A stretch of DNA of 64,000 nt from Spirosoma linguale DSM 74 (GCA_000024525.1 CP001769.1:5985001-6049000), one strand, 5' to 3'. Shown: positions 8,890-18,352, counted from the first letter of the stretch. Numbers and translations: made by a program. The notes: generated by a model from the sequence alone, not told the origin.

Positions 8890-10431
8890 TTAGTGGGCCG
8901 GTTCTCTGGTTTGCCATACCTTACGTAAGCTAATATATGTGCCAACACTATTTTGGTACAAATTTCCCGCGTCGGTTGCAATACTGGCCGATAGCTGTAT
9001 ACCTCCCAGAATAGACAAAGGAGCTGCTACACTGGCATAGCCCGAAAACTGATCGCGTATGGTCTGAAAAGGGTTGTTGTAAGTACCCAGATTCCGGCTG
9101 AATGATAGTTTCAGCTGATACGATAAAGGCCCGGCTAAGGCCTGCCCGCGCAGCGGTATACTTCCGGCTATACCGGTATGAAACACATATACCCGGTTAT
9201 TCGCCGTAAATGTGCCATTCGGGTACTCATCCTGAGGACCTAACGCAGGCGGAATAAACGGCGTACCTATTGTATGCTGCCGATATGCCCAGCCATCGCG
9301 AAACTGCTGATGATTGAAATAATCGTCTTTTCCCCTCCTATTCGGGTCATCAATAATAAATTCCGGTCCGCCCTGGCTGGTCGTATTTAAAAACTCAAAC
9401 AGAATATCGCGAACAATTGCTTTCGAATCGTTACGACGAATACGCAGACCATTAAGGCCATCGGCAATATTTATCAAATAAAATAAAGAACCATCCTCGT
9501 ATATATTCTGACGGTATATGTACAGGGTATGCCGTACCAGATCAAACTCTACGGCCAGATCGACCGATCCAAGATGGTTACCAACCCGGTTGGTCAAATC
9601 AAAATAATTATACTGGCTTGTATCTGTCTGACGGGGATAGAGGGTCGACACAACATACAAGTAATTACGAAACCCGGACGGTAATTGACCGTCGCTCTGG
9701 ATCGAAGGCGGGATATTAGCGGGGTCCGCAATCTTCCCGCCCCATACAGCCTGATGATTTAAGCCTCCATAAACCCGCACGACATCCTGCGCCCGGCCGA
9801 AGCGCAGATACAGTGATTTTTGATGCAGCATGGCATTTTTGATATAGCCCTTAGCATCCATGTAGCCGTGCGCGAACGAGCCCTGCACTGCCACCCAGCC
9901 TTTTGTGAAGCCAATGGGTGTGAAAGTGGGAATTGAAATCTGAATTTTAGGGATGGGCATTGCATTGCCCGACCAGGCGTAAGAGCCGGTCGATAACGTT
10001 GAATCGGCCAGCCCGAACTTTTCACGGCGCCGACCAACGTACACTTCCCATATACCTCGCCTTACTTTTACGTACGCTTCAGGTAGCAATACGTTCCGCT
10101 CATATGGCAATTGGTTTTGCCGGGCATTCGCCACAATATTCAGACCATAACCAACATCGTATTTCGAATTACGCCATTGGCCCGTACTTTGGCGCGTTGC
10201 ATCATACTCGCTATACAAGCCCGCCCGAAACGTGGCTGAGGGCGATTGGTTAGGAACGATACCATACTGGTTTGCCCGTAACCAGAACGGAGTCTCTGTC
10301 GATGAAGAAAGGTAAGTACCAAGTTCAGCAGTATACCGTGTTGGTGTTCGAATCGGCTGTGCCCGGAGAGAGGAAACAATCGTCAAAAAAAAGAATACGT
10401 AAAACAGTCTTGACTTTTTGCAAATAGGCAT
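8890..10431 (-). CDS. Wzi-like capsule assembly outer-membrane protein (copy 2)
   Basis: From the ATG at 10431 this is a 513-residue protein with a signal peptide (about 1-25, ending RAQ). It is clearly paralogous to the protein at 5770: both share TPFWLRANQYG near the start, SGNAMPIPKIQ-like and GLNGLRIRRND-like blocks, NHLGSVD, TIGTPFI and the closing NSVGTYISLRK. It belongs to the Wzi family (PF14052), outer-membrane barrels linked to capsule attachment. The frame stays open to 10515, but the later ATG gives the proper signal peptide. It lies upstream of the sugar transferase gene with a gap of about 180 bases, so it may have its own transcript; a TAGTTTTG element lies about 100 bases upstream. 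Confidence 0.88.
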   Translation of the reverse strand: MPICKKSRLFYVFFFLTIVSSLRAQPIRTPTRYTAELGTYLSSSTETPFWLRANQYGIVPNQSPSATFRAGLYSEYDATRQSTGQWRNSKYDVGYGLNIVANARQNQLPYERNVLLPEAYVKVRRGIWEVYVGRRREKFGLADSTLSTGSYAWSGNAMPIPKIQISIPTFTPIGFTKGWVAVQGSFAHGYMDAKGYIKNAMLHQKSLYLRFGRAQDVVRVYGGLNHQAVWGGKIADPANIPPSIQSDGQLPSGFRNYLYVVSTLYPRQTDTSQYNYFDLTNRVGNHLGSVDLAVEFDLVRHTLYIYRQNIYEDGSLFYLINIADGLNGLRIRRNDSKAIVRDILFEFLNTTSQGGPEFIIDDPNRRGKDDYFNHQQFRDGWAYRQHTIGTPFIPPALGPQDEYPNGTFTANNRVYVFHTGIAGSIPLRGQALAGPLSYQLKLSFSRNLGTYNNPFQTIRDQFSGYASVAAPLSILGGIQLSASIATDAGNLYQNSVGTYISLRKVWQTREPAH

Positions 10432-10528
10432 CGAGCGATTGATATAAGGTAGAAAAGAAGGGCATAAAAGGTCATTATGCGCACCTCTTTCTACGGAGTG
10501 GTCTCTATACTTCACTGATATGGAAACA

Positions 10529-10536
10529 CAAAACTA
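10529..10536 (-). promoter_or_regulatory. Possible -7 element for the second Wzi-like gene
   Basis: TAGTTTTG on the minus strand fits TAnnTTTG, just downstream of the terminator at 10550-10586 in the direction of transcription. No clear TTG lies 19 bases further upstream. Confidence 0.35.
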
Positions 10537-10549
10537 ATGAAGCGTACAT

Positions 10550-10586
10550 AAAAAGAGACCCGCTTTTCAATAACGGGTCTCTTTTT
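10550..10586 (-). terminator. Rho-independent terminator after the T9SS-sorted protein gene
   Basis: Stem of 13 base pairs: AAAAAGAGACCCG (10550-10562) with CGGGTCTCTTTTT (10574-10586) around an 11-base loop. A T run follows in either direction. It lies 23 bases past the stop codon at 10610 on the minus strand. Confidence 0.88.
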
Positions 10587-10609
10587 GAACGATTTATTGA
10601 GTTGAAAAA

Positions 10610-11146
10610 CTATTTTTTCACTAGTCTTCCTACCACTTTCTTCTGATTGTGTTCAATGATTGGCACATACATACCAGCCTTCAGCGCTGTGGCATTCCAC
10701 TCAATCTGATGCTTACCTGCCGACTGATTTTCATCTTTTATCAACTGATTGATGATTTTCCCCTGTGCATCTATAATTACGATCGTTACCTTTCCCTCTG
10801 CCGGCAAATAGTAGTCAATCATTGTCGACTCATCGAAGGGGTTGGGATATGCCTTCAGCTGCAAAGACAATTCGTTACCTCTGCTGGCTACGGGCTTAAT
10901 GTCTGCGGTGAACAAGCTCCCTTGGCTGGCCTGAAAACCGGGTAGCAGCGTTATTGAGCGACCTGCCTGGTAAGCAACCGTACTGGCTTTACCTACTGTG
11001 TTAACGGCCACTATTGTTTCTACTGCCTGCTCCAGATGTTGGCCGCCTTTATCGTAGCTTACCTGAATCCGCAACGCTTGGGGTACAGTCTGTGCAAACG
11101 TAAGTAAGGATAGACAGCATACCGCTAGTGTTAGTATCGCTTTCAT
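10610..11146 (-). CDS. Small secreted protein with type A T9SS sorting domain
   Basis: A 178-residue protein with a signal peptide (about 1-18, ending TFAQ). Residues 40-85 carry a beta-strand segment with GRSITLLPGF, often seen just before sorting domains in Bacteroidota proteins. Residues 97-178 form a type A T9SS C-terminal domain, opening with AYPNPF, with GMYV in the place of the usual GxYxL strand and a closing KKVVGRLVKK. T9SS would export it and anchor it or release it at the surface. Its start lies one base after the stop of the repeat protein gene at 11148, so the two are co-transcribed. It has no room for an enzymatic domain; a structural or partner role is inference. Confidence 0.85.
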   Translation of the reverse strand: MKAILTLAVCCLSLLTFAQTVPQALRIQVSYDKGGQHLEQAVETIVAVNTVGKASTVAYQAGRSITLLPGFQASQGSLFTADIKPVASRGNELSLQLKAYPNPFDESTMIDYYLPAEGKVTIVIIDAQGKIINQLIKDENQSAGKHQIEWNATALKAGMYVPIIEHNQKKVVGRLVKK

Positions 11147-11147
11147 A

Positions 11148-12833
11148 TTACTTACGTGCTTTAGCCTGTAATTTGTTCACCCGGTTCTCTAATTGTTTAC
11201 TTTTCTGTGTTAAAGCCTCATTCTGCTTTTTCAGTTCGATAACATATAGCGTAAGCTCTTCCACTTTTTCAAGTAGTTTGGCCTGCATTTTACCAACATC
11301 TACCCCTTCCTTTACCACTTCTTCAGCAGAAGGAATTCCGGGCAGGTGTTTTTCGCGATTGATGTACGTCTCTACATCTTTCAGGCCACGGAGGTAATAG
11401 CCTTTCTCAAAGACCCGGTCCGACCAGTCATTGGAACTCTTGACAGCGACTTTCACTTTTTCGGTCAGTACACCATCCGCTACATACAGCCGATAACCGG
11501 CTGGTGTTTGTCCAACCCCAGGCCCGATTATAACTCCACCGGCGTTCGTATTTTGAAGGTTTTTCCCATCCGACGACCACATTGACTCTACGTCAGCCGC
11601 GGCACGTACATTAGCGGTTCCTGAGGTTGCCAGAATAACATCACCGGTAGCGTTTACGGTGAGAAACTTAGTCGTCATGGCTGTGGTACTGACAGCACTG
11701 GTAAGGTTCGTTAAGCGCAACCCGGATGTACCCGTGGTGCTGGACACCACTTCTAATTTCGCAGCAGGAGCCGATGTGCCAATACCAACGTTGGCGTTAC
11801 TACCCAGAACTATACTATTACTCTTACTTACACGGGCACGGGCACCAATAGCTACCACATTCGTTAAATTGGGTGTAGCCGGTGTCACATCTGCTGCAAA
11901 ACCAATAAAAACGTTTTCGTCTCCTTGACTTTCTACACCTGCATAACGCCCAATCGCAGCATTGTGAATACCAGCCGTATTCCTTAATAAGGACCCGTCA
12001 CCTATGGCAGTATTACCTAATCCCGCAAGGGTAGCACTTCCGGAGCTATTACCCATAAATAGATTATAGCTCCCTGTTGTATTTGTAAAGCCAGCCTGCT
12101 GACCCAAGAATAAATTTCCGAGACCTGACGTATTATTAGCCCCAGCACCTGCTCCAACGAACACATTATAACCACCAGCCTGATTATTTTGTCCAGCCTG
12201 ATAGCCTACAAACGTATTAGCTACCCCAGTATTAGTCGTTCCTGTACTTGCTCCTATAAATGTATTCTGGACAGCATTACTACCCGAAGCACCTGCTAGA
12301 GATCCCAAATATGTATTATATGTTCCGGTCGTGTTAGCACTACCAGCATCTGAGCCTAAAAAAGTATTATTGCTTCCAGTTATATTGGCGTAACCGGCCC
12401 CGCTACCGAAGAATGCATTGTAGCTGCCTTGCGTATTGAAATACCCGGCCTTATCACCCACAAAGGCATTGTTAAAACCACTCTCATTTGTATATCCAGC
12501 GTTCGAGCCAAGAAACGTGTTATTATTGCCAGTAGTGTTACTAAAGCCTGCGCTATACCCTAGGAACGCATTATTTTGTCCGGAACTATTCTTGTTGCCT
12601 GCGAACGCACCCAGAAAAGCATTCTGCGTTCCTGACATATTCAGAATACCTGTACCCCGGCCAACAAACAAATTACTGGCACCACTCATATTTAAATTGC
12701 CAGCCGCGAATCCTACAATTGTGTTATCAGAACCTGGCGTAGTCGATGAGGGAGTAGTAGCAACGTAGTTACCTTGAGCGAAACCTGCCAACGCTAACGA
12801 GCAAAGACCTAATGTAAGTAAAAACTTTTTCAC
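11148..12833 (-). CDS. Secreted repeat protein with beta-head-like NNTFLG repeats and C-terminal coiled coil
   Basis: A 561-residue protein starting at a GTG (12833), with a signal peptide (about 1-19, ending GFAQ). Residues about 30-300 consist of some 15 degenerate repeats of about 17 residues with the pattern N-x-F-L/V-G-x-x-A-G-x-x-N-x-x-G. They recall the left-handed beta-roll heads of trimeric adhesins (YadA-like). Residues 340-480 hold a low-complexity stalk. The end has HLPGIPSAEE and a coiled coil (about 510-561), a layout common in Bacteroidota surface proteins. The T9SS-sorted gene follows one base later. A trimeric surface fibre or adhesin is inference; no experimentally known family member is recognised. 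The DNA repeat unit is 51 bases. Confidence 0.78.
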   Translation of the reverse strand: MKKFLLTLGLCSLALAGFAQGNYVATTPSSTTPGSDNTIVGFAAGNLNMSGASNLFVGRGTGILNMSGTQNAFLGAFAGNKNSSGQNNAFLGYSAGFSNTTGNNNTFLGSNAGYTNESGFNNAFVGDKAGYFNTQGSYNAFFGSGAGYANITGSNNTFLGSDAGSANTTGTYNTYLGSLAGASGSNAVQNTFIGASTGTTNTGVANTFVGYQAGQNNQAGGYNVFVGAGAGANNTSGLGNLFLGQQAGFTNTTGSYNLFMGNSSGSATLAGLGNTAIGDGSLLRNTAGIHNAAIGRYAGVESQGDENVFIGFAADVTPATPNLTNVVAIGARARVSKSNSIVLGSNANVGIGTSAPAAKLEVVSSTTGTSGLRLTNLTSAVSTTAMTTKFLTVNATGDVILATSGTANVRAAADVESMWSSDGKNLQNTNAGGVIIGPGVGQTPAGYRLYVADGVLTEKVKVAVKSSNDWSDRVFEKGYYLRGLKDVETYINREKHLPGIPSAEEVVKEGVDVGKMQAKLLEKVEELTLYVIELKKQNEALTQKSKQLENRVNKLQAKARK

Positions 12834-13115
12834 ATTCTATATAGTTTAAATAAAGTCTCTTCTAGTATACAAAAAAACACCATAGTGAGTGAATAATAAA
12901 AGTAGTATAGACTACTATATATGTCAATCAGACTATGTAATCAATTCTTTTGTGTATCAGCCTATCAATATGTGTGCAAAATTGATGCCGATCTGAAAGC
13001 TGCAATATAGCGCTTATCCAATAGGAAATTTTTAATATAAGAGATTAAATACATATATAACAATATTATTTATAGCATTCATAACCTTATACATTTTTCT
13101 TGATTTTAGTAAGTG

Positions 13116-14930
13116 ATGACGAAAGCGACCATTTGTATTGCGTTGATTTTAAGTACAACCTGCACAGTGTTGAAAGTAGTAGACTTAAGAGGTTATACTT
13201 CCCCACATTACGCACAAGAAGAAATGGGTTCGCCTATAATACCGCCTGTCAGCTCAAACTGGGTTGCTACTGATGGCGCTGGACGAAGCCTCCCTACGCA
13301 TGAAACAGCAGGTAATTATAAAAGAAATAAATATGTTGGCATCTTTTATTTTTTACTACATGGCCAATATAACGATAAGGCTGTGTATGACATCACGGCA
13401 CTGACAAAAGCGAACCCAACTAATCCTAAGTTTGGCCCTGAAACAAGTTGGCATTGGTGGGGTCAGCCTGAAGTCGGTTACTTTAAAGCCGATGATCCAT
13501 GGGTTATACGGCGTAATTTACAACTGCTGACACTTGCCGGAATTGATATTCTATTTTTCGACGCTACCAATGCAGACCCTTACTTGTCTGTAGTCAGTAA
13601 GCTTTGTGAAATATCGATAGAAATGCGCCATCAGGGCATACCTACTCCTTATATCTGCTTTGTCACTTACACGAAAAGTGCAGAGACAGTAACAAACATT
13701 TATCAGCAGTTTTATGCAAAAAACCACTATTCAGAACTATGGTTTCGATGGCAAAACAAGCCATTAATTTTAGGTAAAGTAGAAGAAATGGCCGATACGG
13801 GTATCCGTAATTTTTTTACATGGCGATACAGTTGGGCATGGACCAATTCCCGTAATGAACCGCATCACTGGCAATGGCTTGATCGAACTCCGCAAAACTA
13901 TGGTTGGGATACAGACCCCTCTGTGCCTGAAGAAATCCCGGTAGCGGTTGCCAGCCATCCCTATGACAATAATATTGGTAAAAGTTTTAGAAAGGGACGC
14001 GCCGGAGTTACCGATCGGCAGGGGCGAACACCTCAAACCTCACAGGGGCTCTATTTTGATGAACAGTGGAAACGGGCCTTACAAGTAAATCCCTCGGTAG
14101 TGTTCGTTACAGGCTGGAATGAGTGGGTTGCTCAACGATTTGTAAATAGAGCAGATTCCACAAAAAAAGCTACTTCAGCCAAATTCCTTGGTAAACCCTT
14201 AAAGCCTGGACAGACCTTTTTCATTGACCTATTTAATGAAGAATACAATCGAGATATTGACCCCATGAAGGGCGGGTACTCAGATAATTATTACTATCAG
14301 TTAGTTGCTAACGTTCGTCGTTTCAAAGGCATTCCCTCACCAGACATTGCCAGCACCCCTCGTACTGTTGTTATGGACGGCAATTTCAGTGAATGGAACA
14401 CAGTAAAGCCAACTTTTATTGACCCAGCAGGTGATGTTCTGCATCGTAACTGGCCGCGGATCGACAAAAAGTTAAACTACGTAAACAACACCGGCCGTAA
14501 TGATATAGCCGTTTGCCGCGTAACTCATGACAATAAAAATGTCTATTTCTACGCCAAAACAGTCAAAAAACTAACACCATCAACCAGTAAGAACTGGATG
14601 CTTCTCTTCATTGATAGTGATCAATCGGCAAAAACGGGTTGGTCAGGATACGATTTTCTGGTCAATCAGACCATCAAGGGAAACAAATCAACAGTGTGCA
14701 AGTGGAATGGCAAGTCGTGGGTGCTTGTAGGTATAGGCCTACTTCAATACGCGAACAATGAACTTGAGCTTAGTATACCACTAAGTGTAATACGACAAAC
14801 CAGCGGCAGAGTCAAATTGGACTTACATTGGGCCGATAATATCCAGCAAGTAAATCAAATAACCGAGTTTTTTGTGAACGGCGATAGCGCGCCTGACCGG
14901 CGCTTCAACTACCGATACAACGGCAAATAG
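13116..14930 (+). CDS. GH99-like (GH71/99-type) glycoside hydrolase domain protein with C-terminal CBM9-like domain
   Basis: From the ATG at 13116 (a GTG at 13113 is the alternative) the protein has 604 residues. An N-terminal hydrophobic segment (about 4-20) is a possible signal or lipoprotein signal. Residues 60-400 resemble TIM-barrel proteins of the GH71/99 and WbsX-like group: GIFYFLLHGQY at the first strand, GIDILFFDATNA, and VTGWNEWVAQ at a C-terminal strand. The last 180 residues, from VMDGNFSEWN, look like a CBM9/DOMON-type domain of beta strands. Such proteins act on, or bind, mannose-type or surface glycans. It stands inside the EPS locus on the opposite strand to the main operon, so a role in trimming or remodelling the polymer is inference. 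Confidence 0.72.
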   Translation: MTKATICIALILSTTCTVLKVVDLRGYTSPHYAQEEMGSPIIPPVSSNWVATDGAGRSLPTHETAGNYKRNKYVGIFYFLLHGQYNDKAVYDITALTKANPTNPKFGPETSWHWWGQPEVGYFKADDPWVIRRNLQLLTLAGIDILFFDATNADPYLSVVSKLCEISIEMRHQGIPTPYICFVTYTKSAETVTNIYQQFYAKNHYSELWFRWQNKPLILGKVEEMADTGIRNFFTWRYSWAWTNSRNEPHHWQWLDRTPQNYGWDTDPSVPEEIPVAVASHPYDNNIGKSFRKGRAGVTDRQGRTPQTSQGLYFDEQWKRALQVNPSVVFVTGWNEWVAQRFVNRADSTKKATSAKFLGKPLKPGQTFFIDLFNEEYNRDIDPMKGGYSDNYYYQLVANVRRFKGIPSPDIASTPRTVVMDGNFSEWNTVKPTFIDPAGDVLHRNWPRIDKKLNYVNNTGRNDIAVCRVTHDNKNVYFYAKTVKKLTPSTSKNWMLLFIDSDQSAKTGWSGYDFLVNQTIKGNKSTVCKWNGKSWVLVGIGLLQYANNELELSIPLSVIRQTSGRVKLDLHWADNIQQVNQITEFFVNGDSAPDRRFNYRYNGK

Positions 14931-14949
14931 TTCTGAGCCAAAAAGTAAT

Positions 14950-14974
14950 TTAAAAAGCAAAAACAGCTTTTTAA
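14950..14974 (+). terminator. Weak hairpin terminator after the GH99-like gene
   Basis: TTAAAAAGC (14950-14958) pairs with GCTTTTTAA (14966-14974) around a 7-base loop. The stem is AT-rich and the following T run is short, so this is a moderate call. Confidence 0.45.
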
Positions 14975-15094
14975 GCGTTTTCTTTACTCCTTACATATAT
15001 ACGTCGCTTTTATCAAAGAGAAACGACGCCTGTATAACCCTAAAATGGGCGCTATATTCTTTAGAGCCAGTCCGTAATATATCGTTAGAATACC

Positions 15095-16720
15095 ATGATA
15101 AATGTTAAGGATACAGCGTTTGGTGCTGTAGGTAATGGTCAAACAGATGACGCAGCAGCTATTCAACGAGCTGTTAACTACGCAAAATCATTAAATGCTC
15201 CTGGAGGGGGCATTTATCGAGCTACGATTTACTTCCCGGCTGGCTACTACTACATTTCATCCCCTATTGACCTTACAAATACAAATGGAATCTGGTTAGT
15301 AGGCGACGGAGGAAAGTACATCAACTCGGGCATCATCGGAAACACCAGTGGGCCAATGTTTGACTTCAGTGGATCGTCATTATCAGGGTGTGAAAACTTT
15401 TTCTTTTTATCGAGCACTGGTTTCGGTGCTACCAGATCAACGATAGGTGTACAATTTGCACTTACTGCCTCCGGTGGACTTAACTGCGGTATACGCCAGT
15501 GTTCTTTTCAGATGGAAGATTTCGCTACCGCAAATAGCGGGCTTGGCACAATTGGCATTTTGAACATCCGTTCTGAAGAATTCTTTATAAGTGAATGCTT
15601 AATCCGTGCAAATACACCCGTAGCATTGAGTAATTCTACATCAGTAACAGGGCCATCAAACACATATACCGCATCAAGTCGCTTTCAGACGTTATCTTCT
15701 GGTATTGGTTCCATGGGAGCCACTAACATTCATTCAACATCTTTAGAAAACTACGAAAAGAGGCAACCAGCTTTAGTTTTGAATGGGGTGAATAGCCTTA
15801 GCTTCCAGGGGTACCTAAGTCGTATAACAGCCAACAATGGCACTAATGAAACGGCTATATTTTGTAATCAGTACACAACTAATTTACGCATTCACGCCAC
15901 CATCGAATCATTTTCACGTGTATTACAGGTTAGTAATGGTGGCTTTGAAGGCAACGAATTAACAATTGTTTCAGCAAATGTATCAGCTCCTTCAACAGAA
16001 TTGATAAATGTCACAGGCTGCAATGTTAAGGGGCTAAAAGCAAGAATTTCGCTTCCTACGCTTTCAGAACGTAACAACCGGTATGTCATTTACCACTCTC
16101 CGTCCACTGATCCAAATCAGCAGGCTTCTGGCTCAATCACTAATAGCGAGATTACATGTTATGATATAGTATTCAATCAGTATGTTATTTCTGCCAACCT
16201 TCTAAAGAAGTCAGAAAATGTAATCTTTAATACTTCACGACCGTTTGAAAAACGAGGAGGTCGTATAAGGCAATTATCGAATAACACAGTAAGCGCCGGC
16301 ACCGTTGGTTCACCTGTCGATGCAGCCATATTCAGTTTTCGGCAAGCTGACAATTTTGCTTCAACAAATGGGCGTGGCGGGTATTATAGAATATGGATTG
16401 ATGGAGTAATTCGGGCTGGTGGTTATGGATCAGGAGGAAGTGCGGTTTTATCTTTTCAAGCCCAGCTTATTGTGAATCAGAATAACACAGGAAACATGGA
16501 TGCCCCTTCTGCTACAGTCATAATTTTAGATAAAAGCGTTACAAACCCGTCATACATAGATATTATGGGTGTGCTCGTAACTGTAAATTTTGCAAGCAAT
16601 ATCGGTACAGTGACCATTAGCCCTCGTGTAGCAGGCACTGGCACTAATGAACCCATTAGTTATGATGGTGTTGCTGAACTACAAAGCGACTTTTTAGTTA
16701 ATGGCTCGATTCCCTTGTAG
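15095..16720 (+). CDS. Pectate-lyase-3-type beta-helix protein (GH28-like), no signal peptide
   Basis: A 541-residue protein. Its N terminus matches the Pectate_lyase_3 domain (PF12708): VKDTAFGAVGNGQTDDAAAIQ, then IYFPAGYYYISSPI and GDGGKYI. Residues 80-390 read as right-handed beta-helix strands rich in Asn, Ser and Ile; the last 110 residues look like a separate beta domain. The family includes polysaccharide lyases, tailspikes and EPS-modifying enzymes. No signal peptide is seen, which is odd for an enzyme acting on exported polymer: the protein starts directly on the domain. It overlaps the convergent glycosyltransferase gene by 23 bases. Its substrate is unknown; action on the polymer made by this locus is inference. 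Confidence 0.75.
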   Translation: MINVKDTAFGAVGNGQTDDAAAIQRAVNYAKSLNAPGGGIYRATIYFPAGYYYISSPIDLTNTNGIWLVGDGGKYINSGIIGNTSGPMFDFSGSSLSGCENFFFLSSTGFGATRSTIGVQFALTASGGLNCGIRQCSFQMEDFATANSGLGTIGILNIRSEEFFISECLIRANTPVALSNSTSVTGPSNTYTASSRFQTLSSGIGSMGATNIHSTSLENYEKRQPALVLNGVNSLSFQGYLSRITANNGTNETAIFCNQYTTNLRIHATIESFSRVLQVSNGGFEGNELTIVSANVSAPSTELINVTGCNVKGLKARISLPTLSERNNRYVIYHSPSTDPNQQASGSITNSEITCYDIVFNQYVISANLLKKSENVIFNTSRPFEKRGGRIRQLSNNTVSAGTVGSPVDAAIFSFRQADNFASTNGRGGYYRIWIDGVIRAGGYGSGGSAVLSFQAQLIVNQNNTGNMDAPSATVIILDKSVTNPSYIDIMGVLVTVNFASNIGTVTISPRVAGTGTNEPISYDGVAELQSDFLVNGSIPL

Positions 16721-17627
16721 AAGGCTGCCAAAAAGCAGGATGCATACTAAACTTTCGCTTCAAGGCAATAGGAAGGCGGTTTTCGGCCTTACCCATCTTA
16801 TAGCCAATATACTTCACTACTGTCCTCGCTAGTTGTTGCGGTATAAGCGAAATATGACCATTTTGGCGAAGGTATTTGCACTCCTGAATGACATATTTGA
16901 ACCCCTCTGACTCTGCCTTAGAAAACTCATTTAAGACAGCACGTTGTTCATGATGAAATACTCCAATATCAAAATAGCGCTTGAACTCTTCAACTACCGT
17001 GTAATCATGTGAGTGAAACACTTCAGCCTCGGCGCAATAAGCCACAGCTAAATCTTTAAGAATAAAGCGGGCAGCTACTGATACATCTTCACCCAGTATT
17101 GTATCTGATGGGAAGCCCCCGACAGTTAGTAACTCAGATTTACGATAAGCAGCAAATGAGTTTGAACAAGAGCAAGTTTTAATGCCCATTTCTGGAATTA
17201 ATGCTCTAGTCTTAATAAGACTATATCTGGGATAGTTTGTTAAACGAGCGAATCGCCCTAAAATACCAGTTTCAGGATAAGGTAATTGACGCCCATACGC
17301 CATCGCAATATTACCCTGGCTAGTCAGCATGGTTACCAATCTTTCTAAAGTGTTTGGATTAGCAGGAAGGGCATCTTGTGTCATAAACACAACGATATCG
17401 TACTTAGCCAACTTCAAACCAAGATTGCGGCTAGAGCCATGATTAAAGGATTCCTTTTTGATTGATACAAGAGTTACGTTCTTTGAATCAATAAGACCTA
17501 CGGTACCATCATTCGATTCGGAATCAATAATAATCAATTCATGAGGCATCGTTTGCTCCTTCAGCCTATTTAACAAAAGAGGCAGAAAGGCCGCAGCATT
17601 ATATGTTGGAATAACTACAGATATCAT
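16698..17627 (-). CDS. Family 2 glycosyltransferase, rhamnosyltransferase-like
   Basis: A 309-residue GT-A fold glycosyltransferase (PF00535). The opening VVIPTYNAA, the nucleotide-binding IIIDSESNDGT at 33-42 and an FMTQDALP segment with Asp85 are visible, as is SFNHGSSRN near 60, typical of rhamnosyl-type GT2 enzymes; GEDVS near 145 would mark the acceptor loop. It would add one sugar of the EPS repeat unit on the cytoplasmic side. It is the last gene of the minus-strand EPS operon, 20 bases after the next GT2 gene, and its 3' end overlaps the beta-helix gene. The sugar is not certain. Confidence 0.88.
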   Translation of the reverse strand: MISVVIPTYNAAAFLPLLLNRLKEQTMPHELIIIDSESNDGTVGLIDSKNVTLVSIKKESFNHGSSRNLGLKLAKYDIVVFMTQDALPANPNTLERLVTMLTSQGNIAMAYGRQLPYPETGILGRFARLTNYPRYSLIKTRALIPEMGIKTCSCSNSFAAYRKSELLTVGGFPSDTILGEDVSVAARFILKDLAVAYCAEAEVFHSHDYTVVEEFKRYFDIGVFHHEQRAVLNEFSKAESEGFKYVIQECKYLRQNGHISLIPQQLARTVVKYIGYKMGKAENRLPIALKRKFSMHPAFWQPSTRESSH

Positions 17628-17647
17628 CTTCTACTATAATAAGCAAA

Positions 17648-18352
17648 TTAAACTAACAATCGTTGAGCTAGGTTTAATAAAAGCCAAAAACGGTTTGCTA
17701 GCTGCTCCTTGAAGCCAAACCCTATTCCTCCAGTTGGCGACGCATTACTACCATGTCTTACATATTTAATTAACGGTTTGTTATAAAATACCACTCGCCC
17801 TTTAGCTTCAACAAGTAACCCAATCCACCAGTCATGCATGTGGATTCTTTTAGGAAAAGGAAGAGCATACCGCAAAACGTCGCGTCGAAACGCCATACAG
17901 CAACCCATATAAGAATTTCGATAAATATTGGCCCAAAAGCCATTATGACTTCGTCTATAGGTAAAAAAAGATGGAGTTAATGTATTATAAAGATGATCCG
18001 TGACTTCACAGTCTGTCAATACAAGATCGTAATCCAAAAGCAGCTCATAAATAGTATCAACCTTTTCAGAGAGCCAAATATCATCCTGATCTGCTAAAAA
18101 TATATATTCTCCTGATGAATGTTCGAGAGCGTTCTCAAAGTTTCCAACAGGTCCGTGCCGATTTTTATTGAAAAATACTTTAATTCTACTATCTGAAAAG
18201 CTGTTTATTATTGAAATAGTATCATCTACTGACCCATCATCAGATACAATGATTTCGTCATTTCCACCAAGTTGACAAAGAATTGACGATAACTGGTTTT
18301 TCAAAAATAGCTCCCCATTATAAGTGGCCATGCACACGCTAATTCGAATCAT
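17648..18352 (-). CDS. Family 2 glycosyltransferase
   Basis: A 234-residue GT2 enzyme with ISVCMATYNG, VSDDGSVDDT at 37-45, the ADQDDIW motif (88-93) for metal and UDP-sugar binding, and HDWW near 160, a signature of GT2 enzymes close to rhamnosyl and galactosyl transferases. It overlaps the polymerase gene by 14 bases, a sign of translational coupling in the operon. It would add one sugar to the lipid-linked repeat unit; donor and linkage are not readable from the sequence. The composition is AT-rich like its neighbours. Confidence 0.88.
   Translation of the reverse strand: MIRISVCMATYNGELFLKNQLSSILCQLGGNDEIIVSDDGSVDDTISIINSFSDSRIKVFFNKNRHGPVGNFENALEHSSGEYIFLADQDDIWLSEKVDTIYELLLDYDLVLTDCEVTDHLYNTLTPSFFTYRRSHNGFWANIYRNSYMGCCMAFRRDVLRYALPFPKRIHMHDWWIGLLVEAKGRVVFYNKPLIKYVRHGSNASPTGGIGFGFKEQLANRFWLLLNLAQRLLV

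Noticed and set aside
11960..12760. Regular 51-base DNA repeats considered as a CRISPR array
   Set aside because: The units are all in one coding frame with protein-level conservation and no unique spacers between identical repeats.
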